DNA of 64,000 nucleotides from Shouchella miscanthi (GTDB lineage Bacteria > Bacillota > Bacilli > Bacillales > Bacillaceae_D), in NCBI RefSeq assembly GCF_007725405.1, contig NZ_CP042163.1:3410001-3474000 (forward strand), in the 5' to 3' direction. Shown here piece after piece: positions 51,103 through 58,433 of this stretch; the stretch's first letter is position 1, and every line of letters starts with the position of its first letter. The notes under the pieces were generated by a model. The model saw nothing but the letters and a program-made list of their open reading frames with translations, was not told the DNA's origin and made no database searches. Position numbers and translations under genes: made by a program.

Positions 51103-51930
51103 TTATTCCCCTTTTTCGATTGGATAATCATGTGTAATCCAGTCACTCCATGAGCCAGGATACAGTTTAACGTTTGTAAAGCCAGCTTGTTCCAATCCTA
51201 AATAAAGTGGACATGCAGAAATTCCTGATCCGCAGTAAACAATTACTTCTTTGTTTTTGTCTCCTAGCGGTTTAAATTCTTGCTCAAGCTGTTCTTTATT
51301 CTTCCACGTACCATCTTCATTTAACACCTGTTTCCAAAATAGGCTCGCCGCCCCCGGGATATGACCAGACTTTGCATCGAGCTCTTCCTGTTCTCCAAGA
51401 AATCGGTCGTAGGCACGTGCATCCAATAAATGTGTTGCTTTTGACCGCTTGGCAACATCATCATGTGCCACTTTCATTTCGTCTCGAATGGTTGCTGAGA
51501 AGGTTGCACGTGTAGGCTTGTGTCGTTCATTCGTTGTCTGATATCCTCGTGACGTCCATTCTTTAAAGCCACCATCTAATACGTACACAGACGAATGGCC
51601 AATATAGGTCAGCATCCACCAAGCTCTCCCGGCAGCCATTCCGCCACTACCTTCATCATAAATAACGACTGGAGTAGCCTCATCAATTCCTTTACGCTCT
51701 GCCATCTCAATTATAGCACCGTCAGAAGGCAATGGATAACGACCACCTTCTTGTAAAGCTCGATCTGCCATATCTTCTACCATATCGATAAAAATCGCAC
51801 CGGGAATATGTGCCTCATTGTAAAGACGCTTCCCTTTTTCTTCATCTTTTAAGTCATGTCTTGCATCTAACAACATAAACGTTTCGTCTTGTTTCATCCA
51901 TTGCTGAAGTGTATCGACTGAAAGAATCAT
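51103..51930 (-). CDS. Sulfurtransferase with two rhodanese domains
   Basis: 275 residues. N-terminal inactive rhodanese domain (FMLLDARHDLKDEEKGK) and C-terminal active domain with the catalytic loop VIVYCGSGISACPLYLGLEQ (CGSGIS type, as in 3-mercaptopyruvate sulfurtransferases). Donor unknown. ATG 51930 follows GGGAGG. Confidence 0.93.
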   Translation of the reverse strand: MILSVDTLQQWMKQDETFMLLDARHDLKDEEKGKRLYNEAHIPGAIFIDMVEDMADRALQEGGRYPLPSDGAIIEMAERKGIDEATPVVIYDEGSGGMAAGRAWWMLTYIGHSSVYVLDGGFKEWTSRGYQTTNERHKPTRATFSATIRDEMKVAHDDVAKRSKATHLLDARAYDRFLGEQEELDAKSGHIPGAASLFWKQVLNEDGTWKNKEQLEQEFKPLGDKNKEVIVYCGSGISACPLYLGLEQAGFTNVKLYPGSWSDWITHDYPIEKGE

Positions 51931-51983
51931 TCCTATACCTCCCATTTCTTTTCAACTTTACATAGCAACCAATTGGAAATCAA

Positions 51984-52014
51984 TAAAAAAAGCCTGTCGA
52001 CAAAGCCGACAAGC
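51984..52014 (-). terminator. Terminator of the siderophore-binding lipoprotein gene
   Basis: Minus strand GCTTGTCGG, loop, TCGACAGGC followed by T7. Confidence 0.85.
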
Positions 52015-52023
52015 ATTAATGGT

Positions 52024-52968
52024 TTACTGGTTTAGTAAAAACTCGGAGATTTCATTCAGATGTTGTTCAACAGAGATAGGATCATTAAAATAATAACCAA
52101 TTGGATCCATCTCAAACACGCGATCATTTTCTACAGCTTCAAGCCCTTCCCAAATTGAGCTTTCATAAAGGAAATTTCCGTCCATGTTTACGGTCCAAGG
52201 TGCTGTTAAAATATAGTCACCTGCATAATCAGGAACAGCCTCTAAAGACAAGTTATTATAGCCATCTCCCTCTACAGCTTCAACAGCAGCTTCTGGCATC
52301 GATAAGTCAAATTCATTGTACATAATTTCACCACCGCGCCCCCAACCGCTTCCGTACAAATAAACATCGCTATCTGTCGGCTGTAAAATAGAAATCGTGC
52401 TATCACCTACCGCAGCTTGTACATCAGGTTTAAGATCCTCTACTTGTGCATCCCATTCGTCAATCCAGCTTTGAGCGGCCTCTTCCCGACCGAACATTTC
52501 CCCAAACTCTATAAGTTGATCTTTATACCCTAATGATGCGTAATCAACAGCAACTGTTGTTGCAATGCTTTCAAGCTGATCTAAAATTTCAGATGAGCCA
52601 TAGGCAATAATTAAGTCTGGATCTAATTCAAGTACTTGTTCGACAGATACAGTGCTTGCATCACCTAGATTCTCAACACCTTCTGTATACGCTTCTAAAA
52701 ACGGGCTTTCAAACACATAATCTGTTGCCGCAGCAACGTCAATCCCTAGTTCTTGTAAATAGCCAAAATAGACGTCCGCTAAAAGCACGACTCTTTCTGG
52801 ATTAGCAGGTATCTCTTGCACACCATTCATCGCTTCGTATGGAATCGTCTCTGTGCCCTCTGTTGTTGAGCTACTATCGTTTTGCTCATCGGCTCCATTT
52901 CCACAAGCTGCTAACATCAGTGCACTAAGGGCAAAGGTCCCAAAAGACCATTTATGTAATTGTTTCAT
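52024..52968 (-). CDS. Iron-siderophore ABC transporter substrate-binding lipoprotein
   Basis: 314 residues. Lipobox ALMLAACGN near residue 22, low-complexity acidic linker, then a FhuD/FepB-type fold (RVVLLADVYFGYLQELGI, DPDLIIAYGSSEILDQLESI). Very acidic. No permease or ATPase gene follows, so it must work with components encoded elsewhere. ATG 52968 is preferred because GAGGT is eight bases upstream. A Fur box in the promoter supports iron regulation. Confidence 0.9.
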   Translation of the reverse strand: MKQLHKWSFGTFALSALMLAACGNGADEQNDSSSTTEGTETIPYEAMNGVQEIPANPERVVLLADVYFGYLQELGIDVAAATDYVFESPFLEAYTEGVENLGDASTVSVEQVLELDPDLIIAYGSSEILDQLESIATTVAVDYASLGYKDQLIEFGEMFGREEAAQSWIDEWDAQVEDLKPDVQAAVGDSTISILQPTDSDVYLYGSGWGRGGEIMYNEFDLSMPEAAVEAVEGDGYNNLSLEAVPDYAGDYILTAPWTVNMDGNFLYESSIWEGLEAVENDRVFEMDPIGYYFNDPISVEQHLNEISEFLLNQ

Positions 52969-52989
52969 TTGCATGTACCTCGCTTCTAT

Positions 52990-53004
52990 TGATAAAGATT
53001 TTCA
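52990..53004. promoter_or_regulatory. Fur box
   Basis: TGATAAAGATTTTCA matches the 7-1-7 consensus TGATAATNATTATCA at 12 of 14 defined positions. Lies just downstream of the -10 of the siderophore-binding gene. Confidence 0.75.
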
Positions 53005-53015
53005 TTTTCAATAAA

Positions 53016-53044
53016 AGTATAATATGAAACAGAACAACGTGCAA
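53016..53044 (-). promoter_or_regulatory. Sigma-A promoter of the siderophore-binding gene
   Basis: Minus strand TTGCAC, 17 bases, TATACT, with the Fur box immediately downstream. Confidence 0.65.
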
Positions 53045-53150
53045 ATTTTAGCTTGAGCGCGTATATTTTTTTCATCTTTTTTAACGTACATATTGCGACA
53101 GTCTTCGGAAGACATTAAAATAAACGTTAGATTTTATGGGGGTGGTTCAC

Positions 53151-54467
53151 TTGGAGAAAGAACATGAAACAAAATTGAAACGTACGCTTACGCTGGTACC
53201 GCTTCTTGTTATTGGCTTAGCTTACATGGATCCGTTAGTCGTTTTTGATACGTACGGTATCGTTGCTCAACTTACGGAAGGACATGTGGCAACGGCTTAC
53301 TTGTTTACAATCGCAGCGCTTCTCTTAACGGCCTATAGCTATGGAAGAATGGTACAAGCTTTCCCTAAAGCGGGTTCAGCGTATACGTATGCCCAAAAAA
53401 GCATTCATCCAAATGTTGGATTTGCAGCTGGATGGACGCTCCTACTCGACTATTTATTCCTTCCAATGGTCAATTTCGCCATTGGTATGGTGTATTTGCA
53501 AGCAGCTTTCCCGCAAATACCTGCTTTTATTTGGGTTGTTCTATTAGCAACCGTCATAACGACAATTAATATTCTAGGCATTCGCCTTACCGCAAATGTA
53601 ACTGGCTTATTTGTCTCTTTTCAAATTCTTGTGGCAGCGATTTTTATCTTTTTTGTTATCAAGGGGTTAGTGAATGGATTTGGTACTGGTCAGCTTTTGT
53701 CCATGATGCCTTTTTATAGTACGTCACTTGAAATGACGACTGTTTTTACCGGAGCAGCCATACTCTGCTTTTCCTTTTTAGGCTTCGATGCTATTTCAAC
53801 CCTTTCAGAAGAAACAAAAAACCCAAAAAGAACGGTTCCTTTAGCCATTATTTTAGTTGTTCTTATCGGTGGTGCGTTGTTTGTTGGAGTATCCTATTTA
53901 CTACAATTGGTATACCCACATTACGAATCGTTCGTTTCAGCTGAAGCAGCTTCATTGGAAATCGCTCAATATGTCGGTGGTGCTTTTCTTTACTCCCTAT
54001 TCTTAGGAGGCACAATGGTCGCAGTTGTATCGTCATCAATGTCTTCTCATGCCAGTGCGTCACGTCTTTTATTTGCAATGGGTAGAGATAGCACGTTGCC
54101 TAAACGATTTTTTGGTTATTTACACCCTCGATTCAAAACGCCTGTCTTTAACATTGTCTTAATTGGCGTGCTCTCTCTGACTGCTATCTTCGGGGAACTT
54201 GAGATTATCTATTCCTTTATAAGTTTTGGCGCCTTAATTGGGTTTACGAGTGTAAATGCTTCTGTTATTGCGCACTATTTTATACGACAAAAGCAACGCT
54301 CTATAAAAGGGACCATACTCAATTTAATTATCCCTTCATTAGGAGCTATTTTCTGTTTATCTCTCTTATATTCAATTGAAACAAATGCATTAATAATCGG
54401 TCTAAGCTGGATGTTCTTAGGGCTCTTATATTTTATCTATCGCAGGAAAAAATTTGCATCCGTATAA
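53151..54467 (+). CDS. APC-superfamily amino acid or polyamine permease
   Basis: 438 residues, 12 transmembrane helices. IGLAYMDPLVVFDTYGIVAQ, FPKAGSAYTYAQKSIHPNVG and FLGFDAISTLSEETKNPKRT are typical of the APC family, close to putrescine importer-like permeases. Substrate not certain. TTG 53151 is proposed because GGGGGTGG lies five bases upstream; the in-frame ATG 53136 has no ribosome site. Confidence 0.88.
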   Translation: MEKEHETKLKRTLTLVPLLVIGLAYMDPLVVFDTYGIVAQLTEGHVATAYLFTIAALLLTAYSYGRMVQAFPKAGSAYTYAQKSIHPNVGFAAGWTLLLDYLFLPMVNFAIGMVYLQAAFPQIPAFIWVVLLATVITTINILGIRLTANVTGLFVSFQILVAAIFIFFVIKGLVNGFGTGQLLSMMPFYSTSLEMTTVFTGAAILCFSFLGFDAISTLSEETKNPKRTVPLAIILVVLIGGALFVGVSYLLQLVYPHYESFVSAEAASLEIAQYVGGAFLYSLFLGGTMVAVVSSSMSSHASASRLLFAMGRDSTLPKRFFGYLHPRFKTPVFNIVLIGVLSLTAIFGELEIIYSFISFGALIGFTSVNASVIAHYFIRQKQRSIKGTILNLIIPSLGAIFCLSLLYSIETNALIIGLSWMFLGLLYFIYRRKKFASV

Positions 54468-54552
54468 AGGTTTGATTTATTGATTAGCAGCAAGTAAGAT
54501 TAAGACTGATGCAAAAGGAGCGTATATGGATCCAATTGCTTAGGGGGTATAT

Positions 54553-55173
54553 GTGCGACAGTTTAAGCGATCACTTTTATTCATTTTTACTTGCCTTATC
54601 ACTATTTCTTTCCTTGTGTTTTACCTTTACACATCAGAAAATAGTCGTTTTTCCATCGATCATCTGGAAGAGACACTTGGTACAATGATGCGAGGAGACC
54701 ATCCAGATGTTCCTATAGAAGAAATTATTTACGCTGACGAGCTCCATCCGATTGTAGCAGACAAAACGGAACAGTTAATAGAACAAGCTTCTCGAATTGG
54801 CATTTCCATTATTATTACTGATGGGTTTCGAACCGTCGAAGAGCAGGACGCCCTTTATGAGCAAGGACGCTCAACAACCGGCAACATTGTTACAAATGTT
54901 GCCGGTGGAGAATCCCTCCATAATTACGGCTTAGCCGTCGATTATGCATTACTTAATGAAAGTGGACAGCCTATTTGGGATCTTGAGTATGATGGAAATC
55001 AAAACGGTGAGAGTGACTGGATTGAAGTTGCAGACATTGCAAAAGACCTAGGATTTAATTGGGGTGGCGATTGGAAGCATTTTGTTGACTATCCTCACCT
55101 AGAAATGACATTCGGATACTCTATGCGTGATATTCAGCGAGCATTAAATGATTCTCTATCACCTACCGATTAA
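54553..55173 (+). CDS. M15 peptidoglycan peptidase (CwlK/YcdD-like)
   Basis: 206 residues. Signal anchor in the first 30 residues, then IIITDGFRTVEEQDALYEQG, GGESLHNYGLAVDYALL (zinc His and Asp) and WGGDWKHFVDYPHLEM (catalytic Asp, zinc His). B. subtilis CwlK is an L-Ala-D-Glu endopeptidase; the same activity is likely here. Start GTG 54553 after TAGGGGG. Confidence 0.88.
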   Translation: MRQFKRSLLFIFTCLITISFLVFYLYTSENSRFSIDHLEETLGTMMRGDHPDVPIEEIIYADELHPIVADKTEQLIEQASRIGISIIITDGFRTVEEQDALYEQGRSTTGNIVTNVAGGESLHNYGLAVDYALLNESGQPIWDLEYDGNQNGESDWIEVADIAKDLGFNWGGDWKHFVDYPHLEMTFGYSMRDIQRALNDSLSPTD

Positions 55174-55176
55174 TAA

Positions 55177-55220
55177 AGGAGTGACCGTTATTTAATAAGG
55201 ATAAGGTCACTTCTTTTTAT
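55177..55220 (+). terminator. Terminator after the M15 peptidase gene
   Basis: AAGGAGTGACC, loop, GGTCACTTCTT followed by T-rich sequence. Confidence 0.85.
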
Positions 55221-55276
55221 ACTTTTAGCAGGAAAATCAGGAAAAAGCGAGAACTAATTTAGAGGAAGAAAACTTT

Positions 55277-55306
55277 ATGTTCGATATATTAAAAGAAGTG
55301 GGTTGA
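55277..55306 (+). CDS. 9-codon ORF upstream of the RRNPP regulator (possible leaderless peptide)
   Basis: ATG 55277 to TGA 55304-55306 encodes MFDILKEVG. AGAGGA lies about ten bases upstream. The stop falls within the ribosome-site region of the next gene, five bases before its GTG start. It may be a coupling leader, a leaderless signal peptide or chance. The DIL..VG pattern resembles short peptides sensed by Rgg/NprR-type regulators, as remembered. Confidence 0.35.
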   Translation: MFDILKEVG

Positions 55307-55311
55307 TAACC

Positions 55312-56571
55312 GTGGAGCTAGGTAGAACAATTAAGTACTACCGGATTAAACATAACATGACACAAGCTGAACTCGCTGATGGTATATGTTCTATTCCACA
55401 TTTAAGCAAAATTGAAAATTCAATATATAATGCTAATTTCGGGACTGCAGCACTACTTTTAGAAAGACTCGGAATTAATATTGAAGAAGAATATGCCCAG
55501 CACTCAGAAATTAAACACACGCTCGATGCGTTTATAGAAGCCATTCAATTCGCTGACGAAGAGAAAGCACTTGAATACTATGAATCGCTTCTTGATAAAG
55601 AAACGGTTATACCGCGGACCAATTATCGTAATATGTATCATTTGTACATGATGCGCTACCATTTAATGAACGGTCATTTAACTCTCGCATTTAAAGATTG
55701 GAGTATTGTCGACAAGAACAGGAGTAATCTCGATCCTATTGAAGAACTTTCCGCCGAGTTGTTCTATGGCATTTATTTAGTTGAACTCGGACGACTTAAA
55801 GAAGCTAAACAGCTATTGCTTAGTATTAAAAATGCAGAACATTCATCACACTATCTTTTCGCTCGAGAAATCGCATTTATTTTATCCCATTGTTATACCG
55901 AATTAAACGAGCCTGAAAAAGCCATTATTTATGCAAAAGAAGCACTTTACCTATTTAAACAAGAAGATAATTATATACGCACTGCCCAATCACAAATGGT
56001 GTTAGGCATTAATTATACACAGTTAAATATGCTCGAAGAATCCCTTCGTGTGTTTAAAGTCCTCTTGCGTAATTCGCGACTATTCGGTCAACAATCGCTT
56101 TATTTTCAAGCAACCTATAATTATGGCATCCTCTTAAAGAAAAGTGGCGATTATGAAGCGAGTCACGACTGTTTCTTGCAATGCACAAACTTTTATGAAC
56201 CTTCTAGCAAAAACTACCTCTATGCTCGTTTAGCCGATGTAGAAGTGCTGTTTTTATTAAATGCCGAAAAAACGAGTATTCGTGACATATTAGTTGAAAT
56301 AATTGAGCAAAGCGTTACACAGGCTCATGAACGATTAGAGCTCCAAGCACGTTATTATATGTATCGTCTTGAATCGTCTGAACAACTCTATCATTTTATA
56401 GAAACGGAATTGTTGCCGCATTTGGAACGATTAGAAAGCCATGCGGAATTGTTGCCCTATGCTCGAGAGTTAGCTCATTGGTACCAACAAAATGGACACT
56501 ATGAGAAAGCCAATGAATACTTACAGAAATACTCTTCCATTTCGACGAAGAAAGATTTGTCCATGGTCTAA
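55312..56571 (+). CDS. RRNPP-family transcriptional regulator (NprR-like, HTH plus TPR)
   Basis: 419 residues, close to NprR (about 423). N-terminal helix-turn-helix IKYYRIKHNMTQAELADGIC with SIPHLSKIEN, then roughly nine TPR-type helix pairs (AKQLLLSIKNAEHSSHYLFA, EPEKAIIYAKEALYLFKQED, KKSGDYEASHDCFLQCTNFY). RRNPP proteins bind short secreted peptides through the TPR groove and switch genes for proteases and virulence. GTG 55312 is chosen; the start is otherwise ambiguous. No export-signal-bearing pro-peptide gene lies downstream, unlike nprR-nprX. Convergent with the subtilisin gene. Confidence 0.85.
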   Translation: MELGRTIKYYRIKHNMTQAELADGICSIPHLSKIENSIYNANFGTAALLLERLGINIEEEYAQHSEIKHTLDAFIEAIQFADEEKALEYYESLLDKETVIPRTNYRNMYHLYMMRYHLMNGHLTLAFKDWSIVDKNRSNLDPIEELSAELFYGIYLVELGRLKEAKQLLLSIKNAEHSSHYLFAREIAFILSHCYTELNEPEKAIIYAKEALYLFKQEDNYIRTAQSQMVLGINYTQLNMLEESLRVFKVLLRNSRLFGQQSLYFQATYNYGILLKKSGDYEASHDCFLQCTNFYEPSSKNYLYARLADVEVLFLLNAEKTSIRDILVEIIEQSVTQAHERLELQARYYMYRLESSEQLYHFIETELLPHLERLESHAELLPYARELAHWYQQNGHYEKANEYLQKYSSISTKKDLSMV

Positions 56572-56583
56572 TAAACTGTAGAT

Positions 56584-56624
56584 AAAAAGCTTATGAACGC
56601 ACATGTGCGTTCATAAGCTTTTTT
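56584..56624. terminator. Perfect-palindrome terminator after the RRNPP gene
   Basis: AAAAAGCTTATGAACGCA and its exact complement around CATG, then T6. Very strong and bidirectional. Confidence 0.95.
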
Positions 56625-56669
56625 GATTTAAACCATAGACGAATGCGTTGCGATATGTAATCGAACAGC

Positions 56670-56694
56670 ATAAAAAAAGCGCACGAGACTGCGC
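56670..56694 (-). terminator. Terminator for transcripts from the subtilisin gene
   Basis: Minus strand GCGCAGTCTCGTGCGC followed by seven T, about 145 bases after the aprE stop. It is the distal part of the 113-nt structure. Confidence 0.75.
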
Positions 56695-56788
56695 CCCCCA
56701 CTGGAACCGTCCCGGCCCGAAAATCGAGAATGCTTTTCTCGAAAAGGCTAGATTGTTTCTAGTGGAAAGCGTCAGTCGGTAGCGCTTT
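56676..56788. other. 113-nt nested stem-loop in the subtilisin 3' region
   Basis: Pairs inward: AAAGCGC (56676-56682) with GCGCTTT (56782-56788); GACTG (56687-56691) with CAGTC (56773-56777); CGC (56692-56694) with GCG (56769-56771); CCACTGGAA (56698-56706) with TTCTAGTGG (56757-56765, one G-U); GCC (56715-56717) with GGC (56746-56748); TCGAGAA (56724-56730) with TTCTCGA (56736-56742). On the minus strand the RNA would end in a run of seven U. Local GC is higher than in its surroundings. It could be the aprE terminator region, a processed 3'-UTR RNA or a mobile repeat. It contains alternative local hairpins, including GCGCA...TGCGC (56679-56693). Confidence 0.6.
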
Positions 56789-56836
56789 ATACAATCGATT
56801 ACTAGTTAGAATAAGTCTTTTTCGTGAAAAAACGGA

Positions 56837-57976
56837 TTAACGTGTTGCCGCTTCTGCGTTAACAAGACCACTTCCGAATTGATTTGTATTTCCTAAGTTT
56901 GTTGCCGTATTTTTAAGGTGGTTACGAATTTGAACATTTGACCAAGATGGATTCTTTTGCTTCACTAACGCAGCAACACCAGCAACGTGCGGTGTAGCCA
57001 TAGACGTACCATTGAAGCTTGAGTATCCATTACCAGGAACCGTACTTTGTACACCAACACCTGGTGCTACAATGTCAAGACCTGCTCCGTACTGAGAAAA
57101 GCTAGCGCGGTTGTTATTTTGATCTGTTGCACCTACTGCCATCGCATTTGCATAGCGTGCTGGGAATCCAACATTTCCTGCACCTGAGTTACCAGAAGCC
57201 GCAACTACAAGAACGCCACTTGCTGTTGCTTGGTTAACAGCTTGTTCCATTGTTGCAGATCCAGCACTACTTCCTAAACTCATGTTTGCAATGTGCATGC
57301 CATTATTTGCAGCCCATTGTAACCCTTGAGCAATACCACTGATTGACCCAGAGCCACTTGCTCCTAGCACTTTAACCCCATATAAATCAACGTTTGGTGC
57401 TACGCCGAGTACACCAATTGAATTGTTTAACGCTGCAATTGTACCAGCAACGTGAGTACCATGACCGTTTCCATCACTAATATTCGGCTCTCCTGGTACA
57501 AAACTAGCGCCGCCACGGATTCTTAAATCAGCGTGATTTGAGATCCCTGTGTCTAAAACAGCCACACGAACTCCAGTACCTGTGAATCCTCTGCTTTGAG
57601 CAATCGGAGCTTGTACACGGTTAATTCCCCATGGAACGGTTTGCATTGTCGTTACCTCAGCATCTTCCTCTATATAGGAGATGGCAGGGTCAAGCTCTAA
57701 TGCTTCTACATCTTGTGGGTCAAGTTCAACGGATAAAACAGGAATAAAATCAAATTCATGAAGGAGATCAATTTCAACATCTTCCACTTGAGAAGAAGAA
57801 ATAGAATACTCATCTCCATCAATTTGGTCAACAAATTGGGACATAACTTCTTGTTCCTTAAAGCCAATGAGGTATTTTTCCTTCGCTTCCTCGGCTGCTT
57901 GTGCGATTGATGAACTAAATGCTACTGATATAATTAGTGCTGTTCCGGCAACAATTTTCCCCATTTTCTTATTCAA
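56837..57976 (-). CDS. aprE: Secreted alkaline subtilisin (M-protease/Savinase type)
   Basis: 379-residue precursor from TTG 57976 (GAGGAGG nine bases upstream; an in-frame TTG at 57994 precedes the site). Signal peptide about 1-27 (ending IAQA), inhibitor-I9 propeptide to about 110, then the mature protease starting near QTVPWGINRVQAP. Catalytic triad Asp142 (VAVLDTGIS), His172 (NGHGTHVAG) and Ser325 (GTSMATPHVAG). Mature sequence is close to the high-alkaline proteases of Shouchella clausii as remembered, but the start reads TTM-QTVPWG where they have TTM-AQSVPWG. Degrades external protein. Confidence 0.96.
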   Translation of the reverse strand: MNKKMGKIVAGTALIISVAFSSSIAQAAEEAKEKYLIGFKEQEVMSQFVDQIDGDEYSISSSQVEDVEIDLLHEFDFIPVLSVELDPQDVEALELDPAISYIEEDAEVTTMQTVPWGINRVQAPIAQSRGFTGTGVRVAVLDTGISNHADLRIRGGASFVPGEPNISDGNGHGTHVAGTIAALNNSIGVLGVAPNVDLYGVKVLGASGSGSISGIAQGLQWAANNGMHIANMSLGSSAGSATMEQAVNQATASGVLVVAASGNSGAGNVGFPARYANAMAVGATDQNNNRASFSQYGAGLDIVAPGVGVQSTVPGNGYSSFNGTSMATPHVAGVAALVKQKNPSWSNVQIRNHLKNTATNLGNTNQFGSGLVNAEAATR

Positions 57977-58035
57977 TTCGTTATACCTCCTCAAAATGTT
58001 CCAACCTGCGCAGCTGGTAATCTAAAATTAACAAA

Positions 58036-58041
58036 ATTTTA
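58036..58041 (-). promoter_or_regulatory. Probable -10 of the subtilisin promoter
   Basis: Minus strand TAAAAT, about 60 bases before the start codon. No acceptable -35 at 17 bases (AGGTTT); the -35 region overlaps the proximal TTTCCCAATA repeat, as expected for an activated promoter. Confidence 0.45.
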
Positions 58042-58051
58042 ACTCTTTTGG

Positions 58052-58081
58052 TATTGGGAAACCTTTTTAGCTATTGGGAAA
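58052..58081 (-). promoter_or_regulatory. 20-bp-phased direct repeats upstream of aprE
   Basis: Two exact copies of TTTCCCAATA (minus strand) at 58072-58081 and 58052-58061, exactly 20 bases apart, so on the same face of the helix. Positioned around the -35 of the subtilisin promoter. Candidate activator binding sites. Confidence 0.6.
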
Positions 58082-58170
58082 TATCCGTAAATTAATAGTT
58101 AACTTTTTTGTTAGTTGATGATTAAAAAAGCATGTTATTGCTCATAATGGTAAAAAAAGGAGGAGAGTAG

Positions 58171-58320
58171 ATGGAACTACTTCACCGTGTAAACTATGAG
58201 GATAAATCGATCAAACTCCCTACAAATAAACGTTTATCCCGCCACATTCTCACATATAGTCATTGGTACGATCAATCAACGGTTGAAAAAGCCAAAGCAG
58301 ATTTAAAACAATTGCTGTAA
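58171..58320 (+). CDS. 49-residue hypothetical protein
   Basis: Begins MELLHRVNYEDKSIKLPTNK and ends KADLKQLL. AAAGGAGGAGA lies six bases before the ATG, one of the best ribosome sites in the window. Basic, soluble, helical C-terminus. Not recognised. Divergent from the subtilisin gene and convergent with hflX. Confidence 0.65.
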   Translation: MELLHRVNYEDKSIKLPTNKRLSRHILTYSHWYDQSTVEKAKADLKQLL

Positions 58321-58344
58321 CATTACTATTTTCCATCATCAAGA

Positions 58345-58370
58345 AAAGAGACCGGTTTCCCGGTCTCTCG
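58345..58370 (-). terminator. Terminator of hflX
   Basis: AGAGACCGG-GAAA-CCGGTCTCT on the minus strand followed by a T-rich tract; can also slow transcription of the 49-residue ORF. Confidence 0.75.
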
Positions 58371-58433
58371 CCTTGTCGAATGAATGAAAAACAGCTCGTT
58401 ATTCAGTTCCATGACTTACAATTCGTTTCGCTT

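Noticed and set aside
56676-56788. 6S RNA or SRP RNA
   Set aside because: Lacks the central bubble and length of 6S RNA and the conserved SRP Alu and tip motifs.
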